Source of the DNA: Euglena gracilis
Taxonomy: Eukaryota > Euglenida > Euglenophyceae > Euglenales
NCBI GenBank assembly: GCA_039621445.1
Contig: CP154957.1
Coordinates: forward strand, 15,554,947 to 15,618,946
Length of the DNA: 64,000 nucleotides
Direction of reading: 5' to 3'
Of the stretch, positions 19,139 through 30,417 are shown one piece after another. The position numbers and the translations under genes are program-made. A model generated the notes under the pieces. The model was not told where the DNA came from and made no database searches. It worked only from the letters and a program-made list of their open reading frames with translations. Positions within the stretch are counted from its first letter, which is position 1. Every line of letters begins with the position of its first letter.

Positions 19139-22100
19139 TTACCTCCATCTGTTCATCAGCCCAGAGTTCCGTGCCCTCAGACCTCGGGCTCCCCTACTCC
19201 ATATCGGAGTCGGCCATTTGGCATATGGTGGACTTCCTAGATTAAATTGCGCGTATCGCGCGAATCGCCTTCCTGTCTTCCACCAACTCATCCCCGGTGC
19301 TCTCATCCCCCTCCCTGCCCGAAGCCAGGTCTTTTTCCTCGATGGAGGATATTTTAAAACCAACCAGCTGCCTATTGGCAGAACCGCGATTGGAATCGCG
19401 ACGACCATGGCTAGGGCGGGGAGAACGGGAACGGGGGCACTTGGATGAATGGCGGTCTTTAGACCCACAAAGGGAACAACGTTTTCGCGATTGAGATTGC
19501 CTTTTGGCATCATAGCGACGCGGGGAGCGGGTATCCGTTCGACCGCGATCGTATCGCGAAGAGGATGATCCACTTCGCGACCGAGATTGCGAAGAATCGC
19601 GATTCGCGTCCCGATTGCGGGTAGGGGGGCGGGGGGACCGACCTCGCGGTATGAAACCACGTCCGCTATTGCGGTGGGGTGAACGGGAACACGGTCTACC
19701 ATCACCTGGTCGGTATCCCGACCGCTGCGAATGTGCAGATCGTGAAGAACGCGAACTCTAGGAAGAGAGGGATCATCGGGGGCTCTTACTGCGCTTTCGC
19801 GCTTGGGGATTTGGACACTCCCGAGACATATGTCCCGGTTGATTACACAAAAAGCACACTTTGTCCGAAACTTGATAAGAAGAGCGCGAATAGCGCGGTT
19901 TGGATTCCCGTGTTGGGGATTTGGGGTTTGAGCGCGGATAGCGCGTTTTGGAATCACTCGATGGTGATTTTGGTGATTTTGGGGAGGCAGTCCTTTGGAC
20001 TGCATGGACTGAACCGGTGGGTACACCCGCGGTGGGGTGGTGGTGATATGCCGATTCAATCTGTCCCAGAAGTTGTGATAACTTCATTTGTTTGGAAACA
20101 TAGTTCCATCTCTCATCTAGAGTCAAAATGTGTCCCGCGAGTTCCTCGCGGTTAATTTCCTTGATGAGTTTGGGGATATAGCGCAGTAATACCGCATCAA
20201 ATTGTTCTTTGATTTGCTTTTCCCCTAACTCATCAACTTCGGCTGCCAACGCAAGCCACTTGGAGTACCACAAGTCTATCGACTTCCATTTGCGGTCCGG
20301 GGGGGGTAAATTGCCTCCATTTGTTTTCAAGACTGATTCTGGAAACCAAACTTGAGCACGAGGAAGCATACTGCTCAAACAATTCCTCAAAAGAATGCGC
20401 CTGCAGATGACTAATTGTCTGGCGCTTTATTTTTCTTCCCTTGGGAAGCAATCAATAAACTCCATCTTGATTACCTCTGGGTTGTCATCTTGGGTGGGTC
20501 CCTTCAAATCCCAATAATATTCACAGTCGCGGAAAAATTGTTTCCATGTGGTGGGGTCACCGTCCCATTGGGGCTTCACCTTGTTCGCTATCACGATGGT
20601 GCCTTTGAAAACTTTCCGAGAAACCCGTGGCCCTTCGGTGGTATTCCAGGGGTGTGGGCCCGGGTGCGAAATTGCACCGTGTGCGGGTACTCTGGCGGTT
20701 GCACCAACGGTATTGTTCGGGTAATTTTGCGAATGTGCATGGAACGTACCACTTCGTGTAACATAGGTATCATGCATATTCGGAGAATCGTGATTGCGCG
20801 AATGGTGATGCGGTTGCGCATGTGGGGGTGAGGTATCACATGGTTGCACCCTTGGTGCTACTAAGCGAATTTGGGAAGTATGACCAATACCTGGTGTGGG
20901 GGTGCGGATCATACCACAAATTAGTTTGGAGTCCCGAATCTCTTGGTTTAAGAGCGGGGTGGGTCTGGTTTTCGCTTGAAACCCCGACTCATCATCCGAA
21001 AACTCGTCCATTGGGACTGGTAATGCTAGTGGGGGGACCACCGCATGAGTGGAAACGCGATCTGGTGGCAATGCGCCTGTGGACTCGGGGTTGGTGCGCG
21101 AATAGCGCTTTTTGTGCTGGAAGATGCGGCAAGTGTGCCAACATTACCCGATTGCGGGTTTTGGTGAATGGAACGCAATTGTGCGTGAACTTGGTCCAAA
21201 TTTGTTGCAAACTCATGCACACTTTGCTCCAAATGGTCAACAACCTGCCAATTGTCGGTTATCCGACCCACATCCTCTTGCAAACGATTAATCCGCCTAC
21301 GGTGTGAGGGTAGCTCATCCAAAAGCAGGATTTTGTCAGAAATCGACTGAAAATCGTGCGAAATTGCACCAAAACCAGTGTCCAATTCCTGTACTCTTGT
21401 CACCAAAGTGCGCATCGCACTGAAAACGTCCTCCAATTGTGGAGATGGCTTGGTGGGTTGGTCCGAATGCCGATCTTTGACTTTTTCAGCCATTGGCTGT
21501 TCCTTCAACACTGAAACTTGCGCGGATAGCACGATAATGTCATTTTGAAGTTTTGTGACATCCTGCTTCACCGTTTTCTCGGTGTTCATGAGACTCTCAC
21601 AAAATCCTTGCGTGATTTGGTGATTTTCCGCGCGCATTTCAGCGCAAATCTGGTCCAAGTGTGTTTTTGGGAGTGTAGGGGTAGGTGTTGGTAACGGCAA
21701 TGTGCCTTGGGGTGGTGATTGCACCTGAAGCATTTTTGTGCTCAGTTCTTGCATGCGTTTGTGCAAATCCGCTATCGCGGTTTGAATGCCGGTAACATCC
21801 GGGATCCTACCAGCTACTTCCGCATAGCGGGTGTGCAACTTGGCCAATGAGGCTTCAATGTTACCAACATCCTGTTGTAACTGTTTGTGCAAATCGGACA
21901 TGGTGGCCTTGAGTCCGCTAATATCCGGTGTTGGTGCACGGGTTGCCGCATTGCGGTTCTGCAAATCCGCGATTGCGGTCCGGATTTCCATTGTGTCGTT
22001 TTGCCACTGTTGTTGCAAATTGTCAATCCTACTCGCGATATTCGTGATTTGGGTTTGAGAACTCGCAATTTCAGCGGGAGTTTCACCACAATGGCAACAC

Positions 22101-23209
22101 TTCTGCTCCAATCGAGAAAGTCTTTCCTCCAATTGTTGCACATACGTGCGGGGGGCAAAACTTTCATTGGCTTGGGCAGAAAAGTGGGCAAAATTCGCAG
22201 AATCACCGCTCAACTGGAAAATGCGCTGTTGAGCTTCTTGAAATGCGGATGCAAGTGTGGAGAATTGCTCCAATGTGATAAATTGTCCCAAATCGGGATT
22301 TTTGATGGGGGGTTCATGCAACTTTTGCTGCAATTGTGGAAAAATTGCCGTAATTGGCTCCAATTGATGGGATAAAGCTTGCAAACTATGTTGCATATTG
22401 AAGAAAATCGCATCATTGCGGGATTGTGTTTCACACATGGCCTCACTCACTTTTTGGAAGTGTTGTGGCAAATGTGCCTGCAAATGTGTGTCCAAACCTT
22501 GACGCAAAGTTGCTAGGTCCACACTGGTGGATTGAAAATTTGTTCAGCAATATTCACCAACATCACGCACATAACTCCAAAGGTAATCGAGCTTGTGTTC
22601 TACAACCTTTTGGTTGTTCTCATCAAAATCCAAAACCTTGTTAAGTGTCATAGCGCAATCCGCTACACAAGTGTGGATACGGGAGATTTGCCGCGTTAGC
22701 GGGTGGTAAACTGGAAGATTTGCGACTATGCGCTGAATCACGGTAATGGGATGAGGAGAAATATTTTCTAACTTTTCCACATCACTGCTCATAGACTCTG
22801 TGGGACTTGTATAAGCGGGAACTGTTAAACGCATCTCCGGGTGCCATGGCAATGCCGGAAAAGAACCCGTATCGGGTGGTGCGGGCAATTGTCCAATCGG
22901 ACTTGTGGGGGGGAGCATAGGGGGGGGCTGAAAGAAACATGGTGTTTCTAACCCACCCTCAACAAAAAGTTGCCGTGGCGTATCCGCCTCAGAGTCAAAT
23001 TTGCCTATCGGCACCAGTGCGAGATCTCGCCGGGGGGTATGGGTGTTAGCCGATCGGCTCTTCAACAAAATGGGTTGTGCCTGTTGGGCATGGGATTGCT
23101 CTATAGAGCTTGACACCAATAGGTGGGGGTGCCCATCGGGCGGGGGGAGGATTACTCGACACAGACACCGATAGGTGTGACACACGAGGGGAAGGAGGAT
23201 TACCTGCAA
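19139..23209 (-). pseudogene. gag of element 2 (nearly readable)
   Basis: Reading minus: 23209-22544 then 21026 at the end of a 498-codon frame (22522-21026). These two are in the same frame and separated by a single TGA at 22544-22546. They hold SSSIEQSH, then a long alpha-helical region with coiled-coil character (EERLSRLEQKCCHCGE, IADLHKRMQELSTKM). Frameshifts lead into 21071-20427 (core KPQWDGDPTTWKQFFRDCEY), 20390-19773 (SIDLWYSKWLALAAEVDELG, CCHC knuckle CFLCNQPGHMSREC near 19840) and an arginine-rich tail to 19139. It is the better-preserved relative of the element 1 gag. Confidence 0.8.
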
Positions 23210-23576
23210 AATGAGTCAATGCTTGTGTACCCCTATGGGTTGAGGATGGTCATTAGAGCTAGTCAATGATGCCGCAGGTTCAAGTCCTCGAAGTGAACCA
23301 ATCAATGCAGCGTAGTCAATGGGAGTTGTGCTCTGCGTTTTGAAGCAAAAACAATAAAAACCAAGTGTAAAACTGTGGAGTAAAATGCGGAAACAAGTAC
23401 AAAAAGAGGGGATAGTGTAAAAAGTAAGCAGAGACCCGAACTCTGAGGTTTGAAGCAGCGTATACTGCGAGCCGGCAGAGGACGTGTCCGTGCGTACGGC
23501 TTTGGCCAGAAACGGCTTGTAGTGCCTGTAATCGCCTATAGGCGGGGCACCACACGACCGTTTGCGGTCAAAAGGA

Positions 23577-23984
23577 TCCAAATACTTGGCATCGATTGTC
23601 GTAGCCCATAGGGCTTCTCCCCTTGACTTGTGCTCTGCCTCTTAATTGGGGAACAGGGCTTCCAATTTTTATATTATTTTCATTTTTTTTTGTTACTCCA
23701 ACTTTTTACCTTGCGCACCAAAGGCCAAAAGCGAGGAAAAGGGTTGGACGTACACTTGGTAGCAGATTGTCCTTTCAAGACTTTGTTGAACAAGTCAAAA
23801 CTTGAAATCAAGTGAAGATGAAAATACCACCTGCAGAGATGAGGTCACGTGATCACACGTGATCGTGATCACGATTATCCCTAAGCTCTGCCACAATCCT
23901 AATTCTGAGGCTATGCTCAGAGTTGAGGTTGTGGCGGAGCAGTTATATGGCGAACAACGGAACTGGGATCGTGCCTGGTACACA
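23577..23984 (-). repeat. 5' LTR of element 2 with an internal inversion
   Basis: The outer half (23984-23768) aligns with the 3' LTR in the minus direction. The inner part, about 23577-23767, aligns only in the opposite direction: LTR 3' end plus primer-binding site read on the plus strand. Short inverted repeats AAAAGGAT (23570-23577) and TGTCCTTT (23768-23775) border the inverted piece, and could have mediated the flip. Confidence 0.8.
23757..23766 (+). other. Primer-binding site of element 2, inverted
   Basis: TGGTAGCAGA, identical to that of element 1, follows the LTR end sequence GGACGTACACT, but on the plus strand although the element reads minus. In this orientation it cannot prime the element's own transcript. 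Confidence 0.8.
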
Positions 23985-23989
23985 ACGTC
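23985..23989. repeat. Target-site duplication ACGTC, right copy (element 2)
   Basis: Matches 10743-10747. DIRS copy B resumes directly after it. Confidence 0.85.
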
Positions 23990-24041
23990 CCAGTATTTTC
24001 CGGACTGAAGCAGCGGGCAGAAGACAAAAATCATCAAGCGG

Positions 24042-24640
24042 ATGGACGTTCTATTTGTGGAGAAGTTTCTGAAGGGTGAGCTGAACGCTGTGCGGCTGCT
24101 CGCCACCTTGCACCCCATTGTGCTGCAACAAGAGAACACTTCTTACCATCAGCTGTGTCAACAACTCTTCTACTGTTTGGCAGATCCCGAAGTTCAACTT
24201 CTGCAGGAAAGAAAGCGGGGGAGCATACCTGAGGCTGTGATGGAGTCCAGCAACGTTTTATTCACTTCAGCCGATTTGCAATTGACAAACGGTCCAAAAC
24301 GTCAATGGAGCAGGAAAACATCCATTAACGCTTAGTGCTTGAAGTCGTATTTTCCCATCCGCACAGGTTGGAGACATTGTAGAAGAAACGATGGTAAGGG
24401 CAGTCCGCCCCTCAACAGGAGCTATGGCAGCTCATACCCATCCCCATGGCGGGGGAAGAGCTTGGGCAAAGGGAGATTCTATGGAATCAAGGGTCGTGGA
24501 CGTGGAGGAACACCCAGCTGACCAGCCAGGCTCTAGAGGAGAGCCAAAACCCATGGTGGGTCCCAACAGTCTGCAGATTCATCATCCCACATGCCCTCTA
24601 AAGCACATGATCCATTTCAGGGAGAAACAGTGAGGGGCAC
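24042..24640 (+). pseudogene. ORF1 3' part of DIRS copy B
   Basis: A frame of 97 codons (24042-24335) with FVEKFLKGELNAVRLLATLH and QQLFYCLADPEVQLLQ, then a glycine- and arginine-rich stretch (GRFYGIKGRGRGGTPS, about 24470-24521) and a further frame to 24633. It is likely the continuation of the ORF1 split by element 2; a Gly/Arg-rich end suits an RNA-binding gag-like protein. No family recognised. Confidence 0.4.
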
Positions 24641-24679
24641 CCCCGTGCCCCAAAGACTAGTAAAAAGTCTTTCCTGGTG

Positions 24680-25515
24680 AAAAACAACAACATGGAAACC
24701 TTTTTCTCTGTCAAATTCTGCAGGAAGTCATTCAACCAGATTCCTCTTTACCCCCAAACCTGTCAAAAGCGCAAGATTTTATGGGACAGCAGAAATTGGT
24801 TTGGCAAACAGGATTTTGAGGGAATAAAAATCCTCAGTTGCAGTCAGAAAGCTACCTCCAGGGGCTGTTTCCAGGCACTTGGTGCCTTGGTTAATCATTT
24901 CAAAAAAGGAAAAGGACATCGTCAAACGTCGTTTGATCCCAAATTTGAAAAGAACTGAACACAGCCTCCCATTCAAACTGGCCACCCTGTCAGGATTAGT
25001 CCCCTACCTATAGCAGGGTTGGTGGGGGTGGAAGTTAAACCTCAAGGATGCATACCTTCATCTCCCCCTTCATCCTCTCCTTCAGAAATATTGACATCTC
25101 CAGGTGGGAGAAACGGTGTGGGAGTTCCAGTCAGCCGGCTTTAGAATCAGCAATTTACCATTCCTGTCCACGCAATTTATGGAACCACTGGAAAAACTGT
25201 GGTACAGCAAGGGCATCCTGGCTTTTGTAGACCTCGACGATATACTAATTTTGGCGATGTCCCGCCAGATGGTTCAAAAAACATCTGACTGTCATGGTCC
25301 AAGACCTGATGGCAGCAGGTTTCAAAATCAACATCCCCAAAAGTGTGTTACTCCTCAGTCAAATTATTCACCACTTGGGAGCTGTGATAAATTTGGGTGA
25401 AGTAAAACTTCAAGTACCACGCTGGGAATATCAGGTACCCTTTCTCCAATCAGAAAAACAACAGATTTTGTATGTAAAGCCTTTCTTGCAGCGGCCCATG
25501 GGCGACCATTTTTAG
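24680..25515 (+). pseudogene. Reverse transcriptase of DIRS copy B
   Basis: Parts of the palm are visible in several frames: VWEFQSAGFRISNLPFLSTQ (about 25110-25170, matching WEFQAGCFGLNVFP of copy A) and FVDLDDILILA (about 25225-25255), the YxDD box with Tyr changed to Asp. Downstream NIPKSVLLLSQIIHHLGAVI follows the usual primer-grip order. Stops and frameshifts make it non-functional. Confidence 0.75.
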
Positions 25516-25689
25516 CTCATCCCAACAGGATTTTGTGTTCAGACATTTCCACTCAAGGGTGGGGGGGCCTGGATCTAAATTCTTGGAGAAAACTGCACAG
25601 TTTTTGGAGAAGCAATCAGGGGTGACACATAAATTTGAAGGATATCTCAGCTGCAAAGGACACAATTTTATCCTTAACTGATCCTTAGC

Positions 25690-25975
25690 AAAACCAGTGG
25701 AGTCAGTAGTCATTCAGGTGGACAATCAAGTAGCTGCAAGCTACCTCAGGAAGCAAGGGGGGAGGGTGCAAGCCCTGAACGAAATTATTCGCCCCTTTTA
25801 CTATGGGCAGTTAAAAATCAAGTTCAAGTTGGGGTTCAGGGGGTGCCAATCCAGCAAATGCAGGCAGACAGCTTACCCAGGAGGACCCAGGATCAGCTGA
25901 CATTTCAAAAACGATGTTCAGCCAACAGTGGATTGCTTTGCAAGTCCAGGAAAAGTTCGAAATTCCCAACATTCA
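25690..25975 (+). pseudogene. RNase H and following domain of DIRS copy B
   Basis: SVVIQVDNQVAASYLRKQGG is the best-preserved DIRS RNase H motif in the window. It is followed by ALNEIIRPFYYGQLKIKFKL and, after stops, VDCFASPGKV (about 25930-25960), a motif that commonly follows RNase H in DIRS elements. Confidence 0.75.
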
Positions 25976-25999
25976 TTTGTTGATGGACCCATTAAACGT

Positions 26000-27130
26000 T
26001 TAGGATGAATGGCCTAAATTGCCCCCTGCAAGACTTGACTCATGTTTGGGCAGGAACCCCCCTGGAAAATTATTCCAAATTCAGTACACAGGCTGAGAGG
26101 AAGTCTTCAGGTCATCTATCGTTTCATTGCCTCTTTTTGGCTTCAGCACCATGGTGGCTCCTGTTAATCATAATGAGAGTAAAACACACAAAATGTCTAG
26201 TCATACCCCCCAGGAGGGCATGTTTTACAATTGCTTGCAACACTGCATGCCCAGGCCAAAATGGCCCCTAGCCTGCACAGTGTTATCAGCGGGGAGTTGG
26301 AACAACAGAATGTCAACCCTTCCAAAAGTACACTTTATTTCCAGCAGTTAAAAGGTTTGAACCGCTAAAACTCCTCTTTTCAGCTTTTGTATGCTTGTCA
26401 TGGAAGACATGGGTTTGCACCCCCCCCCTCAGCCACCCCCCTGGACATTGCACAGGGAATCCAAAAAATATTTCAGTTTTCACCGTCACAGGGCAGAAAC
26501 GCTTATAGTGCTTGTCTTTTAATCTCAGGATGCTCGAGTCTGTGGTTTGACATTCAACCTGTGAGGAAAAAATAGTCATCATCTGTGCAAAAGTATGCAG
26601 ATTTTTGTGACCCACAACCATTGTGCTGAGAATGCTGCTGAAGATGCCCTCCTTGATACTTTACTCTTGCCTGACCTGCACTTACGACTCACAGTTGTTT
26701 TGCGGTTACTTTGCTTATTCAGAGGAAGGGATTTGGCTTCTTATTTCGAACATGTTCCACGGTTCAATAAAAGTTTTTTTTGGAAAAATTAGAAGAAAAG
26801 GTTGAAAATTCCATCAGTGGGAGCAATTACCCTCTCTGACTTCACAAGTACACATCAGTCCAGTGCATTTATTGGTGGAATATGTCTGGCGTACAGCCCA
26901 TATGGGTAAAGATGGGGGACAGTTTTTCCTTTCACTTCAGCCCCCCTTTCACGCTTTGAAGCCAAAGTTCATCAAGGGTCTCACCAAACGTTTTTTGTTG
27001 CAGCAGTGTGTCCCTTCTCTGTAGGTGCAGGTGTCATTTTTTTCAAGTCTTTGGTTTTAGATCAGGTAAAAGTGTGCCAAATAGGCAAATGGAAAGATGT
27101 AAAAAGTTTTGCGTCCCACTATTTGCTCAT
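26000..27130 (+). pseudogene. Methyltransferase remnant and tyrosine recombinase of DIRS copy B
   Basis: WAGTPLENYSKF (26045-26085) sits where copies A and C have ANPPWSVIQ, so the methylase motif is lost. The recombinase is recognisable by IAQGIQKIFQFSPSQGRNAY (26450-26510), LRLLCLFRGRDLASYFEHVP (box A region, about 26695-26755), a damaged HxxR region (PFSVGAGV, 27012-27035), and VCQIGKWKDVKSFASHY with the catalytic Tyr at about 27120. Frames differ between parts. Confidence 0.7.
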
Positions 27131-27189
27131 AAATGCCCCCAAAAAAGGCGGCAGAAAAAGATCGAAAACCTGGTTCACGAAATCTCACT

Positions 27190-27690
27190 CAACCGAAGTG
27201 CGAAGCCCGAGTGGTCATGCACTCCGGGTACATTTGGGGAACCAGAAGGAAATGACCAGGAGGGCGAAGCACAAGGGCAGGGTGAGCCCGCCCGCCAGCC
27301 CTGGGGGAAAAAACGCTTCGAGTTCAAAAAACCGCACCAGACGCCAGGGGGGGGGGAAGCCCGACCGCCACAAACGCGCAGTAAGAAGCACCCCACCAAG
27401 AAACACACCATCAACAAACCGCCGGCACAAACAACCAGGATCTAACCATTGCCTTGTGCTTCGCCCTCCTGGTCATTTTCTCCTGGTTACCAAAAGGACC
27501 CCGGAAAGCATGGCCCCCATCTTCTGACCGAGGGCTTTTGAAAACAAATTTTCATTTACGAGTGGTGGGTGTCGGGCTCACAATGTCTTTGTGCTTCGCC
27601 ATCTGTGTCCTTTATTCCCTTGTCGGCTTGCCTCCAGGGAGTGCGAGACACCTCGGGCTCCGCACTTTGCCCTGTGCTGATTGTGCACTG
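27190..27690. repeat. DIRS terminal repeats between copies B and C
   Basis: CCGAAGTGCGAAGCCCGAGTGG (27193), the AAGCACCCCACCAAGAAACAC and CAACAAACCGCCGGCACAAAC block (27388-27430) and ACAATGTCTTTGTGCTTCGCC (27580-27600) repeat the 9060-10320 modules. They close copy B and bound the 3' end of copy C. Confidence 0.65.
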
Positions 27691-27729
27691 AAATTGGGGG
27701 GGGGGTGGCAGGGCTTTTTCCAAAGCCCC

Positions 27730-28593
27730 TTGGGCACCAAGTCGTTGATAATGGGCGTCCACCCCCTTCCACTGGCCAATCTCACACACTTCTTGGGCAG
27801 AAAGGCCCAATTTTTTGAGTACACCTACTCCTGCCCCTCTGGTGGAGTGTGCCCCTCACCCCTTGGGGGGTACCCCATGTTGGGATAAAAAACAATTAGT
27901 TATTGAAGCAATGGTGTCAGCACTTATGGTTTCAAAGGGGTTTTTAGTGAAGTCAGAAGGGGACCCCTAGGGTTTACGTGAAATAGGGTTCCAGCCACAT
28001 CGGCCATCATTATACGAAAGGGACTTATCTGTGGGCACTCGGGAAGTTAAACAACCCTTTCCCATTTATGAAATTTCTGGTCTTTACGCTTAATTCTTAT
28101 GTCGGGCCCCTTGACCAACACATTGGTTGTTCATTTGATTCTCTCCAGACAGAAGATGAATATAAACAGAGAATTCCGGGGCAAAGTAAGCTGTGTGCGC
28201 AACGTGCATATATCAGAGGGAAAGGGGGCTCGGGCCAGCCCCAGGATGATTGGGAGGAGATCCAAAAAATCTCTATTTTTTCCAGATTTTGATTCCAAAG
28301 CCTCTTGTAAGGGGCTAACATGGTGTGGAATCTCCGAACCCAGGAATTAAAAGCTTGGCACTGTAGGCATTACATGCCTCGGGCTTGGAAAACTGAAACA
28401 ACTGTACGAAAGAGTCAGCCACTTGGACAGTTGTGGCATCAGGGGGAGTTCTCCCTTTTTTCTCCAAATTCACCCATAATAATGAAAAGGAACTCTGATA
28501 GCGCTTTAAACTGGGTATGAACCTGAATTTGTTTCCCCTCCAAGGTTTGCCTGAGCAAATAAGGCAAAGAAGGGGCCACCTGGGGGGTGTCAT
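27730..28593 (-). pseudogene. Tyrosine recombinase of DIRS copy C
   Basis: Visible parts: VADSFVQLFQFSKPEACNAY (about 28400-28460), LLAPYKRLWNQN (28290-28325), ILCLYSSSVWRES (box A region, Arg of copy A lost), GAHSTRGAGV with the HxxR box at 27849-27838, then EVCEIGQWKGVDAHYQR with the catalytic Tyr codon at 27750-27748. Several frames are needed. Confidence 0.8.
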
Positions 28594-28599
28594 TTTTCC

Positions 28600-28830
28600 T
28601 CCCTGCAGTTGGTGAACATGCCTCTGTAGGCAGGGGGGTCCCTGGAACTTTCATCTTTATTGATTGGGGCCACCACACTGCTGAATCCCAAAAGGGGGTG
28701 ACCATCAAAACTTTGGTCTTTGGAAACAGCCTCAAACAGGGAAGAAAATTTTGAATTACTGACCAGGGGGGGTTGGCATATAAATCCCCCAGGTTGTCCA
28801 GAGGGCATTGTAGTGCAACCACTGCTGAAG
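28600..28830 (-). pseudogene. Methyltransferase-like domain of DIRS copy C
   Basis: ANPPWSVIQNFLPCLRLF and KVLMVTPFWDSAVWWPQ. NPPW is the adenine-methylase motif IV seen in DIRS-family polyproteins. Located between RNase H and recombinase, as in known DIRS elements. Confidence 0.75.
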
Positions 28831-28887
28831 CCTCCCAATGGGGCCACCTGGCCCCAAAATTGGGCAGTTTTTTGTTGCCCGGAGAAG

Positions 28888-28945
28888 CAAAATCTGTAAA
28901 TAATAATAAATAAATAATAATAATCTGTAAATAATAATAAATCTG
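28888..28945 (+). repeat. (TAA)n-rich microsatellite in copy C
   Basis: Two copies of AATCTGTAAATAATAATAAAT-like sequence separated by TAAATAATAATA. It is absent from the same position in copy A, so the expansion is specific to copy C. Confidence 0.75.
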
Positions 28946-29054
28946 TTTTTGGTTGAATGAAGTTTTTGAAATGCTGTTGAAGCCAGTGAAAAAGATGGGG
29001 GTCTAGTGAGTAATCCCTCCTGTCCATTTCCCATCTGCTGATGGGGTCTGCTAG

Positions 29055-29400
29055 TCATTCGTTTGAAGGCACCCATTTCACTTGAAGGTTTATTTTTTTG
29101 CTCCATGCACCATTTGAAAAAGGGTCGCAGTATTTTGTTGAAGGGGTCTTTTCTCCCCCCCCCCCTTTCAGGTAATGAGAAATTAACTGATTTTCCACTG
29201 AAAGGGACACAGTTTCTCCTTCCTTGCTAAAATTTTTCACTGTGTCGACCGCTGCATGCAATTATTGGTCATTCACACGCAAAACAGAGTTTTATCTCCA
29301 AAACTCTTGGACATTACTTCCAGTATGGATGTACACCCCCCCCCAGGCATGGGTGCTGCTGTCTGAGTGCAATTCCCTGGTTGCATTTTGGGGGAAGGGT
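29055..29400 (-). pseudogene. RNase H domain of DIRS copy C
   Basis: LHSDSSTHAWGGVYI carries the first catalytic Asp (about 29350-29380). VSLSVENQLISHYLKGGG (29150-29210) aligns with SVDNQ of copies A and B but has Asp to Glu. Then NLQVKWVPS follows as in copy A. Confidence 0.75.
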
Positions 29401-29569
29401 CTGCCACACCAGGTGACCAGCAGAATTTTTATTTCCCGTAGTGGGCCCTTGATTTCTGGGGAAATGTGATGTTCTGAGTCCAAGGGGGCTGCATAATTTG
29501 TAACCAAAATTTTAGTCAAGAATCTGTGAACGCCCTTAAAGAGGGCAGGGCCATTAAAATGCGTCTTAT

Positions 29570-30366
29570 ATGACCCACAATGGCAGCGGGCTGCCATTTT
29601 GACATGTAATCCTTTTTCACAAATTCCCCCAGTTCCTTCCGAATTGTCTTGAATTTTCATGGGGTACCTGAAAGTTTCCTTCTTGAAAGTTCAGTTCAAA
29701 GCCCAGATGATTTACAAGCTTTATGGGGTGCAGGGTTGACTTTTTGGTATTGATTTTGAAACCTGAGCTTAGAAAAACCTTTACCACTCTGTTCAGATGA
29801 TTTTGTAAAGTGTTTTTGGGCGGGGGCCACCAGCAAAGTGTCGTCCAGGTAAATGAACACCTGAATGCCTCTTTTCTTCCAAAGATTTGGGAAAGTTTTC
29901 ATAACCACATGAAAATTTTGGGAATAACGTTTAGGCCAAAACCTGCCTGGAATATCCAGGCTTCCCCCTCCCCACGTGATGTCTCAAAAATGGTCTTAGG
30001 GCTGGGCTTACTGGGATGTGAAAATACGCATCCTTCAGATCAATCTTGGCTGCCCGGTGGTCTTTTTTTGCAAAACTGGAAAAATGTGCTGCACATGATC
30101 CAGCTTGAAGTTTTTTTTACTTGGAAATGTTGATTGATTTCACTGCAGTCGCTGATCATTCTCCACTTTATCGTTCCCCCTTCTGGGTTTGAGATTAAAA
30201 ACCATGGGATTAAATGCTGGGTATCTGAATTCCCCACTTTTTTTACTGAACCAGTTTTTTCGTAGTCCAGAAGAATTTTCTCTGCCTGTTTCGGGCCTAA
30301 ATTGGCCCTGGGCGTTGGGTGGGTGAACAATTTTGACGGTGTCACCCAGGGGACGTTGTATGCCAT
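29570..30366 (-). pseudogene. Reverse transcriptase of DIRS copy C
   Basis: Fragments in order: WFLISNPEGGTIKWRMISDC (fingers, 30130-30200), a middle part in another frame, then QVFIYLDDTLLVAPA with the catalytic YLDD (about 29829-29870), and LHVKMAARCHCGSYK (thumb). Proteins of this group copy element RNA into DNA. Frameshifts interrupt it, but the catalytic motif is intact. Confidence 0.8.
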
Positions 30367-30417
30367 TTTTGATCAGCTGGAAGGTTGAAGGGGGGGGGGC
30401 ATTTTTATGCCACCATT

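Larger units (their letters stand above)
10748..23984 (-). mobile_element. LTR retrotransposon element 2 (gag-protease, no RT seen), host of element 1
   Basis: Minus-strand element with LTRs at 23984-about 23577 (5') and 11146-10748 (3'), flanked by ACGTC. The internal order is gag (about 23210-19770) with a CCHC knuckle, a protease-like domain (19050-18446) and a tail ORF (12313-11946). The polypurine tract is at 11156-11147. Element 1 with its GAATG duplication (12314-18445) interrupts it. No reverse transcriptase, RNase H or integrase motif is visible in its roughly 7.1 kb of own sequence. LTR halves differ by about 11 of 217 positions. Confidence 0.85.
10160..27470 (+). mobile_element. 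DIRS-like retrotransposon, copy B (outermost of a nest)
   Basis: Plus-strand parts: ORF1 start (10320-10742), then after the 13.2 kb LTR insertion the ORF1 end (23990-24640), reverse transcriptase (about 24680-25515), RNase H (25690-25960), methyltransferase-like remnant and recombinase (26000-27130), closed by terminal repeats at 27190-27470. The insertion point is exact: ACGTC is present at 10743-10747 and again at 23985-23989. Reading frames are broken in several places. Its ORF1 differs from copies A, C and D, so it is a separate lineage. Confidence 0.75.
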
